From: Limnanthes douglasii subsp. nivea
Taxonomy: Eukaryota; Streptophyta; Magnoliopsida; Brassicales; Limnanthaceae
Reading direction: 5' to 3'
Length of the DNA stretch: 64,000 nucleotides
Assembly (NCBI GenBank): GCA_036936605.1
Contig: JAUPFV010000002.1
Span: forward strand, 217,427,046-217,491,045
Part shown: in pieces, positions 22,866 through 34,711 of the stretch
Position numbering within the stretch: the stretch's first letter is position 1
Layout of the letters: every line of letters begins with the position of its first letter
Position numbers and translations under genes: made by a program
The notes under the pieces: model-generated
What the model was told of the DNA's origin: nothing
Databases searched by the model: none
What the model saw: the letters and a program-made list of their open reading frames with translations, nothing else

Positions 22866-25800
22866 AAATATAATTTAAGATGCTTTATATTCCAAGGGTG
22901 CTTAAGATTTTTTCCTTCTTTATCTTTAATCCAATATTTTCCATTCTTCACTTTCTCTGTTATCTAATATGGGCCTTCCCAATTGGGACATAACTTTTCG
23001 AGGTTCTTTTCTTTGGTATGTAGAAAAAAAATTCTTAACACTTGATCGCCCACTTTAAATTCCCTTCGTTTAACCGTGGAAGCAAATATACTTCTCATCA
23101 GTGTTTGATAATGCATTAATTTTTTTTTTGCGCTCACCTTCTTTTTTCTTCAATCAAGTCTAGCTCCATTTCTCTATTTGCATCATTAAGCTCTTCGGAA
23201 TATGTCATAATTTGATAAGACGGAAAAACTCCCTTGGATGGTACAACTGCATCTATCCCATATACCAATGCAAATGAGGATTCTGATGTTACTGTATGAG
23301 AAATTGTTCGGTATGCTAAAGAACTTCTTGCAGATAATCAGGCCACTTTCCTGCCTTCCCTTCCAAGTTTTTCTTTAGCCTATCAAGAATTGTCTGGTTG
23401 GTAACTTCTACTTTCCCATTTTCTTATGGGTGAAAAGGAGCTGAAAAACACTGATATATCCCTCAAGAATTTAAAAATTTATTCAATTTTTTGTTATCAA
23501 ATTGAGGCTCATTATCTGTAGTGATTTTCATGGGTACCCCAAAACGGCAAAAAATATTCTAAGTCATAAATCTGATTACATCTTTGGTTTTTGTTCCTGT
23601 TAATGGCTGATATACTTTTGAGGGGACCTCCTGGCTTATGAATTATATTAGCGAACCCTTGACAGGTATCACATCTTTTAACCAACTTTTTCACATCGGA
23701 AGAGATCGTAGGCTAGTAGTATCCGGCCAAAAACACTCTTCTTATTAGAGCCTTGTACCCACAATGCACAAACCTTTCTCCATCATGAAATTTTGATAAT
23801 ATCATTTGTGATTCATTCTTGCTTAAGCATCGAAGCAAAGGTCTATTGAAATATTTTTTGTATAAGATGCCTCCAAGGATCATATATCCATGAGATTTGA
23901 AACGTACTTTTTTAAGACAATGACTTATCAACTTGTATTTCATCATTTACCAAAAACATGATGATGTCTAGTCTCCAATCTTCCTCTTCACAAACATATA
24001 TTTGAGGGTCTTCATCTATCATTCCAATTTAATGCTTTAAAGTTTTAACAATCGATGGGCTTTCCTGTGTAATAATCGATGGATACGTCTCCGAATACAA
24101 AGCGGTTGCTAAGGAATCTGCCACAGAATTCTTCCTTTTGGACATGCTCGTAACTGATTTTTTTGAAGACTAAAGATAAATCTTTTAGATCATTTAAATA
24201 TTTTACTAGATGATCTTTACGAGTTTCGGATTGTCCAGACGCATGATTAACAAGGAGATGTGAATCACTAAGAAACTTAAATTTTTTAGCCCCACAGATT
24301 TGTGCAAGCCTTAATCCTGCGAGAGTTGCCTCGTACTCTTCTTCACTATTTGTTTCTCTTAAGCCAAAATGGATAGCCTGATACATTTCTACTCTCTTTG
24401 GAGAAACCAGTTATACCCTATCCCCACTTCCTCATATGTCCGAGCCTCAATCTGTTCGGATTACCCATTTTGCTTCAAAATTATCTTCATTAGTGTCCAT
24501 ATCCGACCGCTCATAATGAAACTATACTAAGAAATTTGTTAAGGCTTGTGCTTTGATTTCATTTATAGGTTCAAACTCAAATTAAAATCTCCTAGTTCAT
24601 TTAATGGAAAAGACGTTCGTACCACAATAGAAGGAGCTTGAAAATATGGCCTCGTTTTTCGAGCAGCAGTTACTAATATAAGAGCCAATTTTTCTAACTT
24701 TAAATACCATTTTTTTGCATCGAATAAAATTTTGATGATGTAGTACACTGGTTTTGGAACATTATCTTCCTCTCAGACTAACACAACACTTATACCATGT
24801 GAGACTGCTATATAAACAAATAATATTTCCCCCAGAAAAGTCTTTGTGAGGATTTCTGGTGAAGAAAGATATTATTTAATCTCATAGAGAGCCTCTAAAA
24901 ATTATTTTGTCCAGTTGAAATAACTTGCATTTCTTAATAATTGAAAAATGATCACATTTATCGAAGAGCAAAATATAAATATATCCAGCGCTACCAACCT
25001 GCCTATTAATATTTGAACTTCTTTTATATTTCTAGGATGAGTCGTAGATGTTAAAAATTTTAACTATTCTGGGTCGGTTTCAATCCTTTTTTCAATTACT
25101 ATATATCCGAGGAACTTTCCTGATCGAACCCCAAATGTGCATTTTGCTGGGTTTAATTCTAAGTTCACCATTTTTAAGTTAATAAAAGTTTCCTCTAGAT
25201 CCTCAAAATAATCCTCATCTTTAGAATGTTTTACCTGCATATCATCGATATATACTTAAATATTTCGCCCAATTTGTGACTCGTTAAGTTTTATTCACCA
25301 GACGCTGATAAGTTTCCCATGCATTCTTTAACCCAAACGATATTACTCTATAACAGTGCAAACCCCTTCCAGTAATAAACGAAGTATCTGCTTCATCCCT
25401 CGAATCCTTTTGGATTTGATTATATCATGCATAATCATCCATAAAAGAAAGCAACCAGTTTCCTGATGTGGAATCTACCAGATGGTCTATCTGTGGGACA
25501 TGTAAATGATCTTTTGGATAAGTCTTATTTAAGTCTGTGAAATCTACACACATTCTCCATTCACCGTTTTTATTTTTGACCAATTCTGGGTTTTCTGCCC
25601 ATAAAGGATATTGTGATTCTCAAATATGCCTTACTCTGGAAAGACGCTCTATTCTGCCACTATTACCTCAGATTTCTCATGGGAGAAATGTCTCATTTTA
25701 TGTATTATGACAAAAATTTATGGGGGGATACCAGTTACATCTTCGGAACACCTGGCAAACATATCTAATTTTGAGGATAAAAAATCAATCAAAATTTACC

Positions 25801-26544
25801 TCAAATTTAGAGAACTTTATTCTAATCTTTAACACTTTACCATCTAGATATACATGATCTTTATAATTTTATCGGGAACAAAAAGACCATGGGAATTTCT
25901 TGGGTCATCATAAGGAGTTGGCTCAGAGGAAGTCCCCGCTAGCTGTTATGCTTTCTATGATTCATTCCCCCGAACTTGCTTGGACGAGAAAATAATTCGG
26001 TAACATTCTCTAGCAATTTTTATTACTCCTCCTAATTGTCTTTACATTGTTCCCCACAACATACTTTAAACACTGATGAACTGTAAAGATAAAAGCATGC
26101 ATTTTTTATATCCACGCCCCCCAAAGATATCATTCTAAGATGTAGGAGCATCTACTATGATAAACAAAATTTTAACTTCTTTTATAAATGGTCCCCGACC
26201 TAATTCAACCATACTTTTAAATTCTCCAATTACTTCAACAGTCACCCCTGTGAATCCAACAATAGTTTGATCAGACTTTCGGATATCAAGAGGATCAATA
26301 ATTTCTTATAAGTGCTCATGATCAATATGTTGGTGGAACTTTCTATGTCACTTAGAGCTCTTTGCACTTGATCACCGGCTATCCCTGTTGCAATTACCAG
26401 TGAATCCTCATGTGGGCCTGCCATATTTCTCATATCATCTTCAAAACAAATTATTGGGAAGGGAGCTCGATGCTGATGTGCAGAGGCACCCACTTCTAGT
26501 TGAGTAATCAAGCTGACTATATGTCTCTTCTGGGAGTTGCTCAA
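22866..26544 (-). pseudogene. Tat-like Gypsy pol relic, copy A
   Basis: On the minus strand: protease-like segment (26242-26544), RT with WRMCVDFTDLNK (about 25550) and FGLKNAWETYQRLVN (about 25330), catalytic YIDDM (about 25245), RNase H start with YLKLEKLALILVTAARK (24563-24748), and archaeal-type RNase H with EEEYEATLAGLRLA and SDSHL (24045-24386). The integrase has a zinc region with an LLRCLSKNES stretch and CDTCQ (23512-23946) and a core with ITTDNEPQFDN (about 23500). A C-terminal region follows to about 22866. Stops and frame changes separate the pieces. In live elements this enzyme set makes and inserts the cDNA. Confidence 0.85.
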
Positions 26545-26648
26545 ATTTTCTGCAACTGTATCACCCCTAAAAATTTATTATATGTGAATATTATGGTAAA
26601 TAAAAATTAATAGGAATATTATAGTTGAGTTGCTAAATCATATTTTTT

Positions 26649-26859
26649 TCGGATGGAACCCGCAGCCGCTACTCAGAGTGCAATGAGTGCGCACAGGGTA
26701 AGCCCTCAGTCTGACGCGATAGCCTGCAAACCAATGCCAGAAGGTAAACCACACAAGGTGACAGGTTCAGCCGAGAAAGCGTATGTAGAGGGACTCGAAC
26801 TCATGAAATTTGGTCACAAGAATGCCATACTCAACCAACTCGGCTACCCCCTTGGGGCG
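26649..26859 (-). mobile_element. tRNA-derived SINE with perfect target repeats
   Basis: The 211-bp insert is flanked by identical 15-bp repeats TAAATCATATTTTTT (26634-26648 and 26860-26874). On the minus strand it begins GGGGTAGCCGAGTTGG, with an A box (TAGCCGAGTTGG, minus strand of 26835-26846) and a B box (GAGTTCGAGTCCC, minus strand of 26790-26802). These are the internal RNA polymerase III promoter parts of a tRNA. The tRNA head and GC-rich body resemble Au-type plant SINEs. An ORF of 69 codons on the plus strand here is incidental. Confidence 0.9.
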
Positions 26860-26874
26860 TAAATCATATTTTTT

Positions 26875-27884
26875 GTTATTATGTCAGATGTATATAATGT
26901 TAGCGCGGTATAGATGCTTGAACTTAATGTTATAACTTTATCATACCTGAATATTATAGTAAATAGAAACTAATTAATATATTAAAAATTTAGGAAAAAA
27001 TTGGTGTATTCTATTGATGTCGATTTACACAAAATATAATACATAAAACATTTTAAACTAGTTAATTTATGTGAAATGAATGGTATATATATATTAAAAA
27101 AACTTTTGAAAGTAAATATATAAAAATATAAAAAAATCAACATAAAAAAGAATACATGACATTTTCAATTGAAGGCAAACTACATAATTATTGACAAAGA
27201 ATATTAATTCAATTTGTTATGAGATAAAATATGAAAATGTATCATGTATAAAAAATCATTGTTTAAGATTGTATGGGTGAAAATATCTTTCAATTATTTT
27301 GTATCGTATTTATTTTTAAGGATTCACAAATTTAGATAAATATACATGGATATAAGAGTCTTTATGATCAGTGATGGCGGATATAGGTTACACCTTAGTG
27401 AACAAATACGTGATTCAATACCTTTCACATGCAAGTTTGTTTTCTCAAATATCGAGTGCCAAATAATCCACAATGGCGTGGAGTCAAAACTAGAATATCT
27501 AAAAATATAGAATCGACATTGTCACTAATCAAGATGCATATGAAGCATATTTTTATGCTACATATTATCGTCTTCATTGGTTTGCACATTCATAAAATTC
27601 TCTTTACAACCAATAAATCTTAATTTACAACAAAGTTTTATACTCTTCTAACAACGACATAAATATGATTCATCTTCATCTTTATTCTATACCTCACTCT
27701 GATCTTTCAGTATCATTATTATTGGGTGAGAATATTTATGAACATAATAACTCATGTTTTGTGATAAGTGCGTTTCATGTCACTTATTACGCTTCCATTA
27801 TTTTTAAAATCGTTGCCAGTTCTCAAGTATATGTTGGGTTTTAACGTGTTTTTTATTCATTTCTCGTAGGATGCTCGTCGATGG
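26875..27884. other. AT-rich spacer
   Basis: No coding similarity, RNA gene or repeat structure is recognised in this stretch. Confidence 0.6.
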
Positions 27885-29048
27885 CATTTCACCGCTTCTC
27901 GGTGACTTTATGTTGGATTTAAGGGTCAAAGCACCATTGCATGTTGGACGAGAAGAAAGCAGGATGGAATTTCGTCGTTGGTGCCAATGTTTTCGGCATA
28001 GGGAATGAAACAGCTCAAAATGGTTCCCCAAAAGCTAGAGTGGCTGCTTACAAGGTGTGTTGGTCGGGTAGTTGTTTTGATTCTGATATCATGTCGGGTT
28101 TTGACATGGCTATCGAAGATGGGGTGGATGTTCTTTCCGTTTCACTTGGTGGGCAGAGTCAAGAATAGTTTGAAGACTCTATTGCCATTGGCTCATTCAA
28201 CGCAGTTAAAAATGGTATCACTATTGTTGCCTCAGCTGGTAACAGTGGGCCTACTCCTTCAACTGTTTCTAATGCTGCTCCTTGGATTTTCACGATTGGC
28301 GCGAGCACTCTCGACAGAGAGTTTTAAGCGTCAGTAAAACTCGATAACGGAAAAACTTTTCAGGGAGAAAGTCTTGTTAAGCAGCTTAATCAGCAGCTCT
28401 GCCTGAATCCAAGAATTACCCACTTATCACAGGGGCACAAGCTAAAACCGCTAATGCATTAGATGAATTAGCTTTGTTATGCCTGCCAGAACAACTCGAC
28501 CCATCCAAAGCCAAGGGAAATATTGTGGTTTGTCTCAGGGGTCTAAGCGCGGGAGTCGATAAATGGAAGCAAGCACTTCTAGTTGGTGCTGTTGGAATGA
28601 TCCTTTGTAATGATGAGGCAAGCGGAAACAAAATTATTTCCGATCCTCACGTTATTCCTGAGACGCAAATCCGCTTCTGAGATGGGCTTCAAGTCTTTTC
28701 TTACATCAATTCGACCAAGAATCCATTAGGATATATTACACCCCTAGTGGCACACTTGAATGCCATGCCAACTCCATTCATGGCAGCGTTTTCATCTAGA
28801 GGAACCAGTAATATAACATCGGAGATTCTTAAGCCTGATGCAACTGCACCTAGAGTGAACATCATAGCTACCTACACTAAAGCAACAAGTCGATCCGACG
28901 ACCCTAGTGACAAGCGTAGTACTCCATTCAACACTGAATCTGGAACATGTATGTTTTGCCCTCATGTGTCTGGAATCGTTGGTCTTCTTAAGACAATGTA
29001 TCCTGGATGGAGTCCGGCTGCAATAAGATCTGCTATAATGACTACATA
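27885..29048 (+). pseudogene. Plant subtilisin-like protease (SBT5-type) fragment
   Basis: Subtilases are secreted serine proteases acting in the apoplast. Visible pieces: GSPKARVAAYKVCW and AIEDGVDVLSVSLGG (from 28030), the oxyanion-hole SAGNSGP (about 28240), an [17 protein letters not shown] stretch, a PA-domain piece with KGNIVVCLRG (about 28510), AFSSRGTSN (about 28790) and the active-site block SGTCMFCPHVSG (28939-28974). The catalytic Ser of GTSM is Cys here (TGT at 28948-28950). The catalytic Asp and His regions are missing or unreadable. Stops at 28166 and 28324 and a frameshift before 28474 break it. Similarity ends at IMTT. It resembles the SBT5.3/AIR3 group. Confidence 0.88.
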
Positions 29049-30540
29049 ATTTTCTGTAGGCTTATTTTGATTTCTGTTTTGAGCCCGTTATCATTAGTTC
29101 TTTCTGTTGGGCCTAGACGTCGACCCGTACTGATCCCAACCCTATTCCAATTCAGAGAAGAAGGCAGAGAGGGGGGGGGGGGAGAATCAGAGATTAAGAA
29201 GGGAGAGAGGAAGATCAAGGAGGAGGAACATACAACTACACGGAGAACAAGAAGCGTGACGACTACTTTTGTTTTCTATCTATAGCTTATGTATTGCTCT
29301 CGTCAGGCGATACTTTGTGGTTATTATTCAGTTTAACGTTCTCTAAACTCTTATTCATCTATTTACATTCGTCTTAGAACTATGTTAATTTTTGAGCCCA
29401 TGATGATGATTCGTTCGATTATGAACTAATCGTTGTCATGAGACTCTAATGGATTTGTCTGAATAATACTTATGGTTTGATTGCTTTATTGATTTATGAG
29501 ATACGTTTATCAATTACCTAGTATGGTTCTTCTTATCGTTAGAAGCGTTACGAACATCTAGTTCGTTAATCGTTAATGAATGCGTGGATTTAAGGGTTTA
29601 GAACTTGCCATGCTAGCATAGGTTCCTGAATGATTCGTATTGTGATTGTTTATGATTCGTAATATGTCACTCACCATATCATATTACCCTATGTAATCGA
29701 AATAGATAACTTGCACTTAAAACGAAGTGTACCTCAATTCGTATAGACATATAGGAGTGCCATGCAAGCGGTGTCTGCTTAGCGGCTATCTCTTTTGTGG
29801 ATGTTTAAGTGGTTTGGTTTACGTGTACTGGAAGGTAGCGTATACTAATTTCATGTTATCTGATTAGTAATCGTAGTTATCACACATATTGATTAAGTAT
29901 ATTAAAAATCTGAGTAAAATAAAAATAAAGTTAGGGTCTTATGTTTTCTCTCTCATAAGTAAACTCGTTAGTCAATCTCGTTAGTTAATTTGCTTTGTTA
30001 TAATCATTCACCTAAACTTTATTACTTGTTCAAGCATTAGTCTAATAATCATACGTTGTTGTATAAGTGAATTCTTGTCATATACACCTGGTCTTCGTGG
30101 GAACGAACTTACTTACTACTTGCTTTATTTGATCATGTATACTTGCGTGTAAAAAGTGTTAACACTTTGGCACTTAATGCATTGCATACTATGATCACAT
30201 GCATAGAAGATTGAATTTTACTTTATTTTCATGGGTGATAATGGATTTTTTTAATTTACAAGTTGGTTTTATGACCATCATATCTTTCATTTAATAACTT
30301 GGTATCATGACAAATGGACTTGAACCAAATGTTTAGCACGTGGTTTCCCTTTCTTGAGTTGTTGCCCAACCAAACTAGTATTATGCAATTTATCTGTTAA
30401 AATTACATAATATTGTATTTTCATTATGTTTGAATTTCTCTATTAAGACCATTGGAAAATCTTGTCATCCTAGTTTCATTATTTTTTTCAATGCTAACTC
30501 TTAGTATTATGATCTTCATTATTGTAAATAATCATGTATA
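29049..30540. other. Unassigned spacer with a G12 run and purine-rich tract
   Basis: A 12-G run (29171-29182) sits in a purine-rich stretch (29155-29240). The following 900 bp are less AT-rich than the surroundings and include a GGTCTTCGTGGGAACGAAC word (about 30090) followed by ACTTACTACTTGC. Similar words occur near the ends of some plant LTR elements, but I cannot define LTRs, so I make no call. Confidence 0.3.
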
Positions 30541-32278
30541 CTTTTATTGTTTCGATTCAGTCATCGCAGTTTTTAGTGTGGTCCTCGATGACAAAGGTTT
30601 GATATAAAACGTCTCCTCATAACAACCGACATATCTTCCCATAACCCATTATATGAGATACTCACCAATTTTCCTACTTCGCACCAACTAATCTCAACAA
30701 TTAATGGCATAATAAGAAAAAGTTAAAGGTAATTTATCCTTTAAAAAATAAATATATAAATAAAAATTTAAAATATAATTTATTATAAGTGTGATCGTGT
30801 GTGATCACCATTTTTAAATTTTAAATGAGGATAATTTTTTTAATTAAAAAACTAAAGCTAAAAATAATATATATATATATATATTCAGATTAAAAATAAA
30901 TAAATAAGATATTTTTATTTGTAAAAGATGTATAAAATAGAGTTTGAAGCTGTATAATTTTATATAAAAATGATATTTTATAAAAATAAAAATTAAATTA
31001 ATTTACTATGACTTGCATAACATGGGTGAGTTACAATAATTGAGTCGGTAAAAACCCCATTTTTCCTATTTATAGTGATACTAAAAAATCATTTTTAATA
31101 TTTATAGTTGTGATTTTGGAAAATTTTACTTATGTATTAAAAATGAACGTATATAAGGTTTCAAATTCAAAATTTCCATAACCTCTCCCAAATTTAAGAA
31201 TTCCATTCATTTTTTTTGTTTATGAATTTTGAAATCAAAAGAAAAGAACGAGATATTTTCTGACAAATCAACGCATCGCATCTAATAACTTTAAGCTAAT
31301 ATAAACTTTTGTTTTTTATTTTGTTTTTTACATACTAATAAAAAATTATTTTTTTAAATCCAAAAATTTAGATTTAGACTTAGATTTTAAAGAGGATTAT
31401 GCTTAAGAAAGAGTAATAAAAACCCATTTGAAGCGATTATGGTTATCGAAACGCCATGGAAACGATATGAAATGGTATGTATATGAAAATTCAGGTCACC
31501 ATGTTCTTCACTCGATGGTAAACAAAAATTACTTTTTTAATATCAAATATTATTTAAATGTATAATTATTTTTTTAGAAATAAGGACACAACAAAACTTT
31601 TATTCAATTTATTGGGTTTGAATTCTAGCTTGAGCACATTTCTTTATCTTTTAAGTTTAGTCACTAGAAAAATAATATTTTTACCATTAAACTATAATTT
31701 TGTAGGTGAGTTTAAATTTTACTATGGTTTATTATACATATATGCGTTAAAAATACTAAAAGATGAGATTTGACAAGTATTTGGCGAAATGACAAAATCA
31801 TAAAAAGATTTTGCCAAAATCATTGCAATTTTTTTTCTGCCATGCTTCTGGTTAAGAATAACACAAATTTCATCATTTCAGGTGAAATCCAAGCCTTATG
31901 AGTTTTGAAAATAAAGTAAAAATGTATTGTATTCTCAAGATTAAATGTTTCTTCTATTATCTCAACCATTCAATGAGTTTCAGAATTTTTTTTTAAAAAA
32001 AGTTGAAAGGTTAGGAGTTAGTTTGGGTATGTTTTAATTTTAAAGTTAGTAAAATTTATGTAAGACAACTAGAAATAGTAAATAATGTCATTAAACATAA
32101 TCAGATAGAAGAAAAAATATATTTTAGGTTATTTTTACAAATTAGTATTTTTGCTAATATTTAAAAAAGCAAAAAAAAATAACAACTACAAGTAATAAAT
32201 TTTTCTTCTTTGGATAAAGCTATTTGGACCTAAATAGTTGACCCCCTCCAACCACTAGATAAACATATTCTTATTAGA
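30541..32278. other. AT-rich spacer
   Basis: Only simple A/T-rich DNA is seen, with a short (AT)n run near 30868. The 71-codon frame at 31558-31773 has no recognisable domain and looks like chance. Confidence 0.6.
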
Positions 32279-32557
32279 CTATATATACATATGGTTTTAA
32301 TTCATATTATTAATCTTCTCCAATATTTTCTCTCTCATTTATGTATGTTATCTCTTTCTCTCTTGTTCGTCTATTTTAACAAAATTCTTCTTTAATCTCA
32401 CAATCTCCTCCTTACTCACCGTGTAATCCTCTTTATTCTTATGGCTCGAACTAAAGCTGCTAAAAGTGACATTAAGTAAGTATTTATTTTTCGGGGTTTT
32501 TTTTTGTTTATTTATATTCTTCATTTTTTCTTGATAAATCTTAGATTTCTTGGTTAG

Positions 32558-32564
<7 letters not shown>

Positions 32565-32592
<28 letters not shown>
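32565..32592. repeat. (AT)n microsatellite
   Basis: A short pure AT run within the putative intron. Confidence 0.9.
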
Positions 32593-32595
<3 letters not shown>

Positions 32596-32703
32596 AAAAT
32601 CTAGTTTTAAAGTGTTGTTGGAGGTCGATTAACGAAAATAATCTAGTTTTTTTTTTAAATTAAAATTTAAGGTTGTGTATTTCGTGAGTAGTGGTTGTTC
32701 GCC

Positions 32704-32848
32704 TATGCACCAATGATGTATGAGCCTATGCATCGATGGTGCAGATCTTCACACCGCATTGCATAGGTTTGTGCACCCTCAGTGAAAAATGAATCCCTGG
32801 TGCATTGTGCACCGCTAGTGCATTATCCATCCATGGTGCATAACCTAT
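32704..32848. repeat. Cluster of TGCACC/GGTGCA words
   Basis: TGCACC, GGTGCA and close variants (TGCATCGATGGTGCA, GCACCCTCAGTG, CTGGTGCATTGTGCACC) occur about eight times in 145 bp, on both strands. It looks like a decayed short tandem or palindromic repeat. Confidence 0.5.
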
Positions 32849-33002
32849 ATGTGTTTAATGCATCCTATATTTTATTATTAATTTTGGTAATTTTTTGTAG
32901 TTATTTTCTTTTTGGTTCATGTTTACTTCATCCTATATTTTATCTAACTTTGAATTCTTTTTAGACTCAAACCATGAGACAAACCCAGAGACTCACGACC
33001 AG

Positions 33003-34335
33003 GTAAAACTATTATCGACATCATGTCTGAACTTGATGCTCATGAGAAAACTCAAGTTTCTCGAATAAATGTATCCAATAATATAGTAAACAATATAACA
33101 AAATAATATTAGGCATTGATGTGTCATTTATGTGTCATTTATACTATAATAATAAACAATATAATATTAGGCAATGATACCAAATTACATAAACAATAAT
33201 AACAAACAAAATATAATAAACTATAATGTCGATTTTAAAGCAATGATATCTCTGGAAGGCCACCTACCGGAGGTGTACATGAAACATATTGGAAGTGTTA
33301 CTTATACATACTCTGATACTCTACCATACGCATCAGATGTACATCGTCTGAATATCATTAGAAATCAGTTGATATTTTTTAAAATTTGAGTTTGTAATTT
33401 GATTTTTCTTTTTGTTGCTTTTATCTCTTTTGGTGTTTGCGTATCTTCTTCAATCTATTTATTTTCTACTATTTTCAATAATTAAGGTGGTTAAAATTAA
33501 ATTTGAATATTTGTTTTTCTTATGAACAGGGTCATAATCTTAAAGAAAAATGAATTTCAATATTGTAATGTTTAAGATATAGTTGATTTAGGTGAGTGAA
33601 TATATTTTCGTTAATTATATAATTGTAATTAAATAAGCTATTTAGGGTATATTTCTTGGAGTTAAAGTCAACATTTGGTAAAAAATGATTTATCTATTTG
33701 AGATAATATAACTCTATCTTTTCTTGTTTAAAAATTTCCTTCCACCAATCATAAAGATTCGATACGAAATAATTATTTTACTATTAGTAGTTACAATATT
33801 GTTTTTTTATTATTTACAAAAATATCACCAAGTGAAAAACCAAAAAAAAATCCATGTACTTTAGTTATTTACATCGAGTTCCACTAAATAGCAAACATAA
33901 TTACAAATATAAAATAATATAACTTAAAAAAATAAAAACTACTTAAATCGATTTAACGAACCATCTTACTAAATTTAAACCTTTTCAATTCAATAAATCC
34001 ATACCTAATATTCAATTCTAAGATAGTTTATGCAAAACAATTGCTTACTCTCTCGTAAATATATAATTTTTTTGATTTTTTACAAAAAATCATAAATTGA
34101 ATAAAAGCTTATCTTTGGTAGATTATAAAATAGATCAATGTTGGTTGGTGTCGAAAATGGGTTTAGAATCCATATATAAGCAATTTCAATCATCGAATCA
34201 TATGAAATCGAGCTATAGACCATCTTTGACTTGTGCTCGTCGCTAAGGGTATGATAAATAAAATGAAACAATTCGCCACATATTGGTAAATTCTTTTATC
34301 ATTAAATACATCATTTTTTATAACTCAAATATATA
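33003..34335. other. AT-rich spacer
   Basis: No gene is recognised. An imperfect repeat of AACAATATAA with TAATATTAGGCA occurs at about 33089 and 33150. Confidence 0.55.
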
Positions 34336-34404
34336 ATGTTTCACAATTCAAATATACCATGTTTCACAATTAAATTAGACAATGTTTCACAATTTAAATT
34401 ATAC
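34336..34404. repeat. 23-bp tandem repeat, 3 units
   Basis: Units beginning ATGTTTCACAATT start at 34336, 34359 and 34382, with an A/T-variable second half. Confidence 0.85.
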
Positions 34405-34466
34405 AAAATATAATTATCTGAGGTTCCACACTTGAAATTTGTATAAAAATAATAAAAACAAAAGTT

Positions 34467-34538
34467 TGTAAATGAAAAAATTTGATCATGAAACTCCACT
34501 ATGCTAATCTAGTGTTCTATCGTATGAGCTATATCCCC
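34467..34538 (-). pseudogene. Decayed tRNA-Ala(AGC)
   Basis: The minus strand begins GGGGATATAGCTCA, keeps a TTAGCAT anticodon loop (AGC at 34505-34503) and aligns through the T arm to the 3' end of plant tRNA-Ala. Where the tRNA has CCCC in the T arm, this copy has TTTT, and other differences are also mostly C-to-T or G-to-A. Stems no longer pair, so it is not functional. It could instead be the head of a tRNA-Ala-derived SINE. Confidence 0.55.
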
Positions 34539-34711
34539 TTTAGTATCAATTTTAAAACCTAAAAGATAATAAATGAATTCGTTAATCAAAACAATTTGTT
34601 TTTTTATATTTTCCACCATAACTTGATGAATTCATTCATTAATTTTTCTTAAATAATATATATTTTATATTTCAAAATTAATACAAAAAAGGATATAGGT
34701 GAGATTACTGA

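Larger units (their letters stand above)
1..25134. repeat. Copy A of a large direct duplication
   Basis: Position 1 aligns with 37739 and the two stretches can be followed in the same order and orientation until copy B meets the window end (64000, matching about 25134 here). Most lines differ by zero to three bases. The same transposon insertions sit at the same nucleotides in both copies, including identical target-site duplications, so those insertions came before the copying. Copy A is interrupted or altered at 1045-1249 (lost from B), 3148-3480 (rearranged), 9504-10514 (absent from B) and at tandem repeats. The left edge lies outside the window. It may be a true segmental duplication or two haplotypes assembled in tandem. 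Confidence 0.95.
18371..26633 (-). mobile_element. Tat-like Ty3/Gypsy element with antisense ORF, copy A
   Basis: Reading on the minus strand: protease (26242-26544), RT (about 25840-24900), RNase H (from 24748), a second archaeal-type RNase H (24386-24045), integrase (about 23946-22866), tandem repeats (22740-22310), an ORF in the opposite orientation (19802-22268, plus strand), a polypurine tract (18852-18834) and a 3' LTR starting at 18833. A dual RNase H, tandem repeats after pol and an extra antisense ORF are known traits of the plant Tat lineage. Gag and the 5' LTR are not found; the outer LTR edge is not resolved, so the left coordinate is nominal. Confidence 0.8.
32279..33002 (+). pseudogene. 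Possible 5' fragment of an unidentified gene
   Basis: A TATA-like CTATATATAC (32279-32288), a CT-rich leader and an ATG at 32441 open a short reading frame MARTKAAKSDIK. A consensus donor GTAAGT follows at 32476. A matching acceptor (TTTTTAG, ending 32964) would add an exon to 33002, followed by another GT, but the joined frame soon meets a stop. The basic start recalls small chromatin proteins; this is not enough to name it. It may simply be chance. Confidence 0.25.

Noticed and set aside
26653..26862. 69-codon plus-strand frame
   Set aside because: It is the opposite strand of the SINE; its composition comes from the tRNA-like head.
27885..29048. Subtilase piece as a gene fragment captured by a DNA transposon (Pack-MULE type)
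   Set aside because: I found no terminal inverted repeats or target duplication around it.
29155..29240. G12 run as a telomere-like or G-quadruplex element
   Set aside because: There is a single homopolymer run in purine-rich DNA with no repeat of the pattern.
33174..33389. 71-codon plus-strand frame
   Set aside because: Asn/Ile-rich, no recognisable domain and no supporting promoter or splice context.
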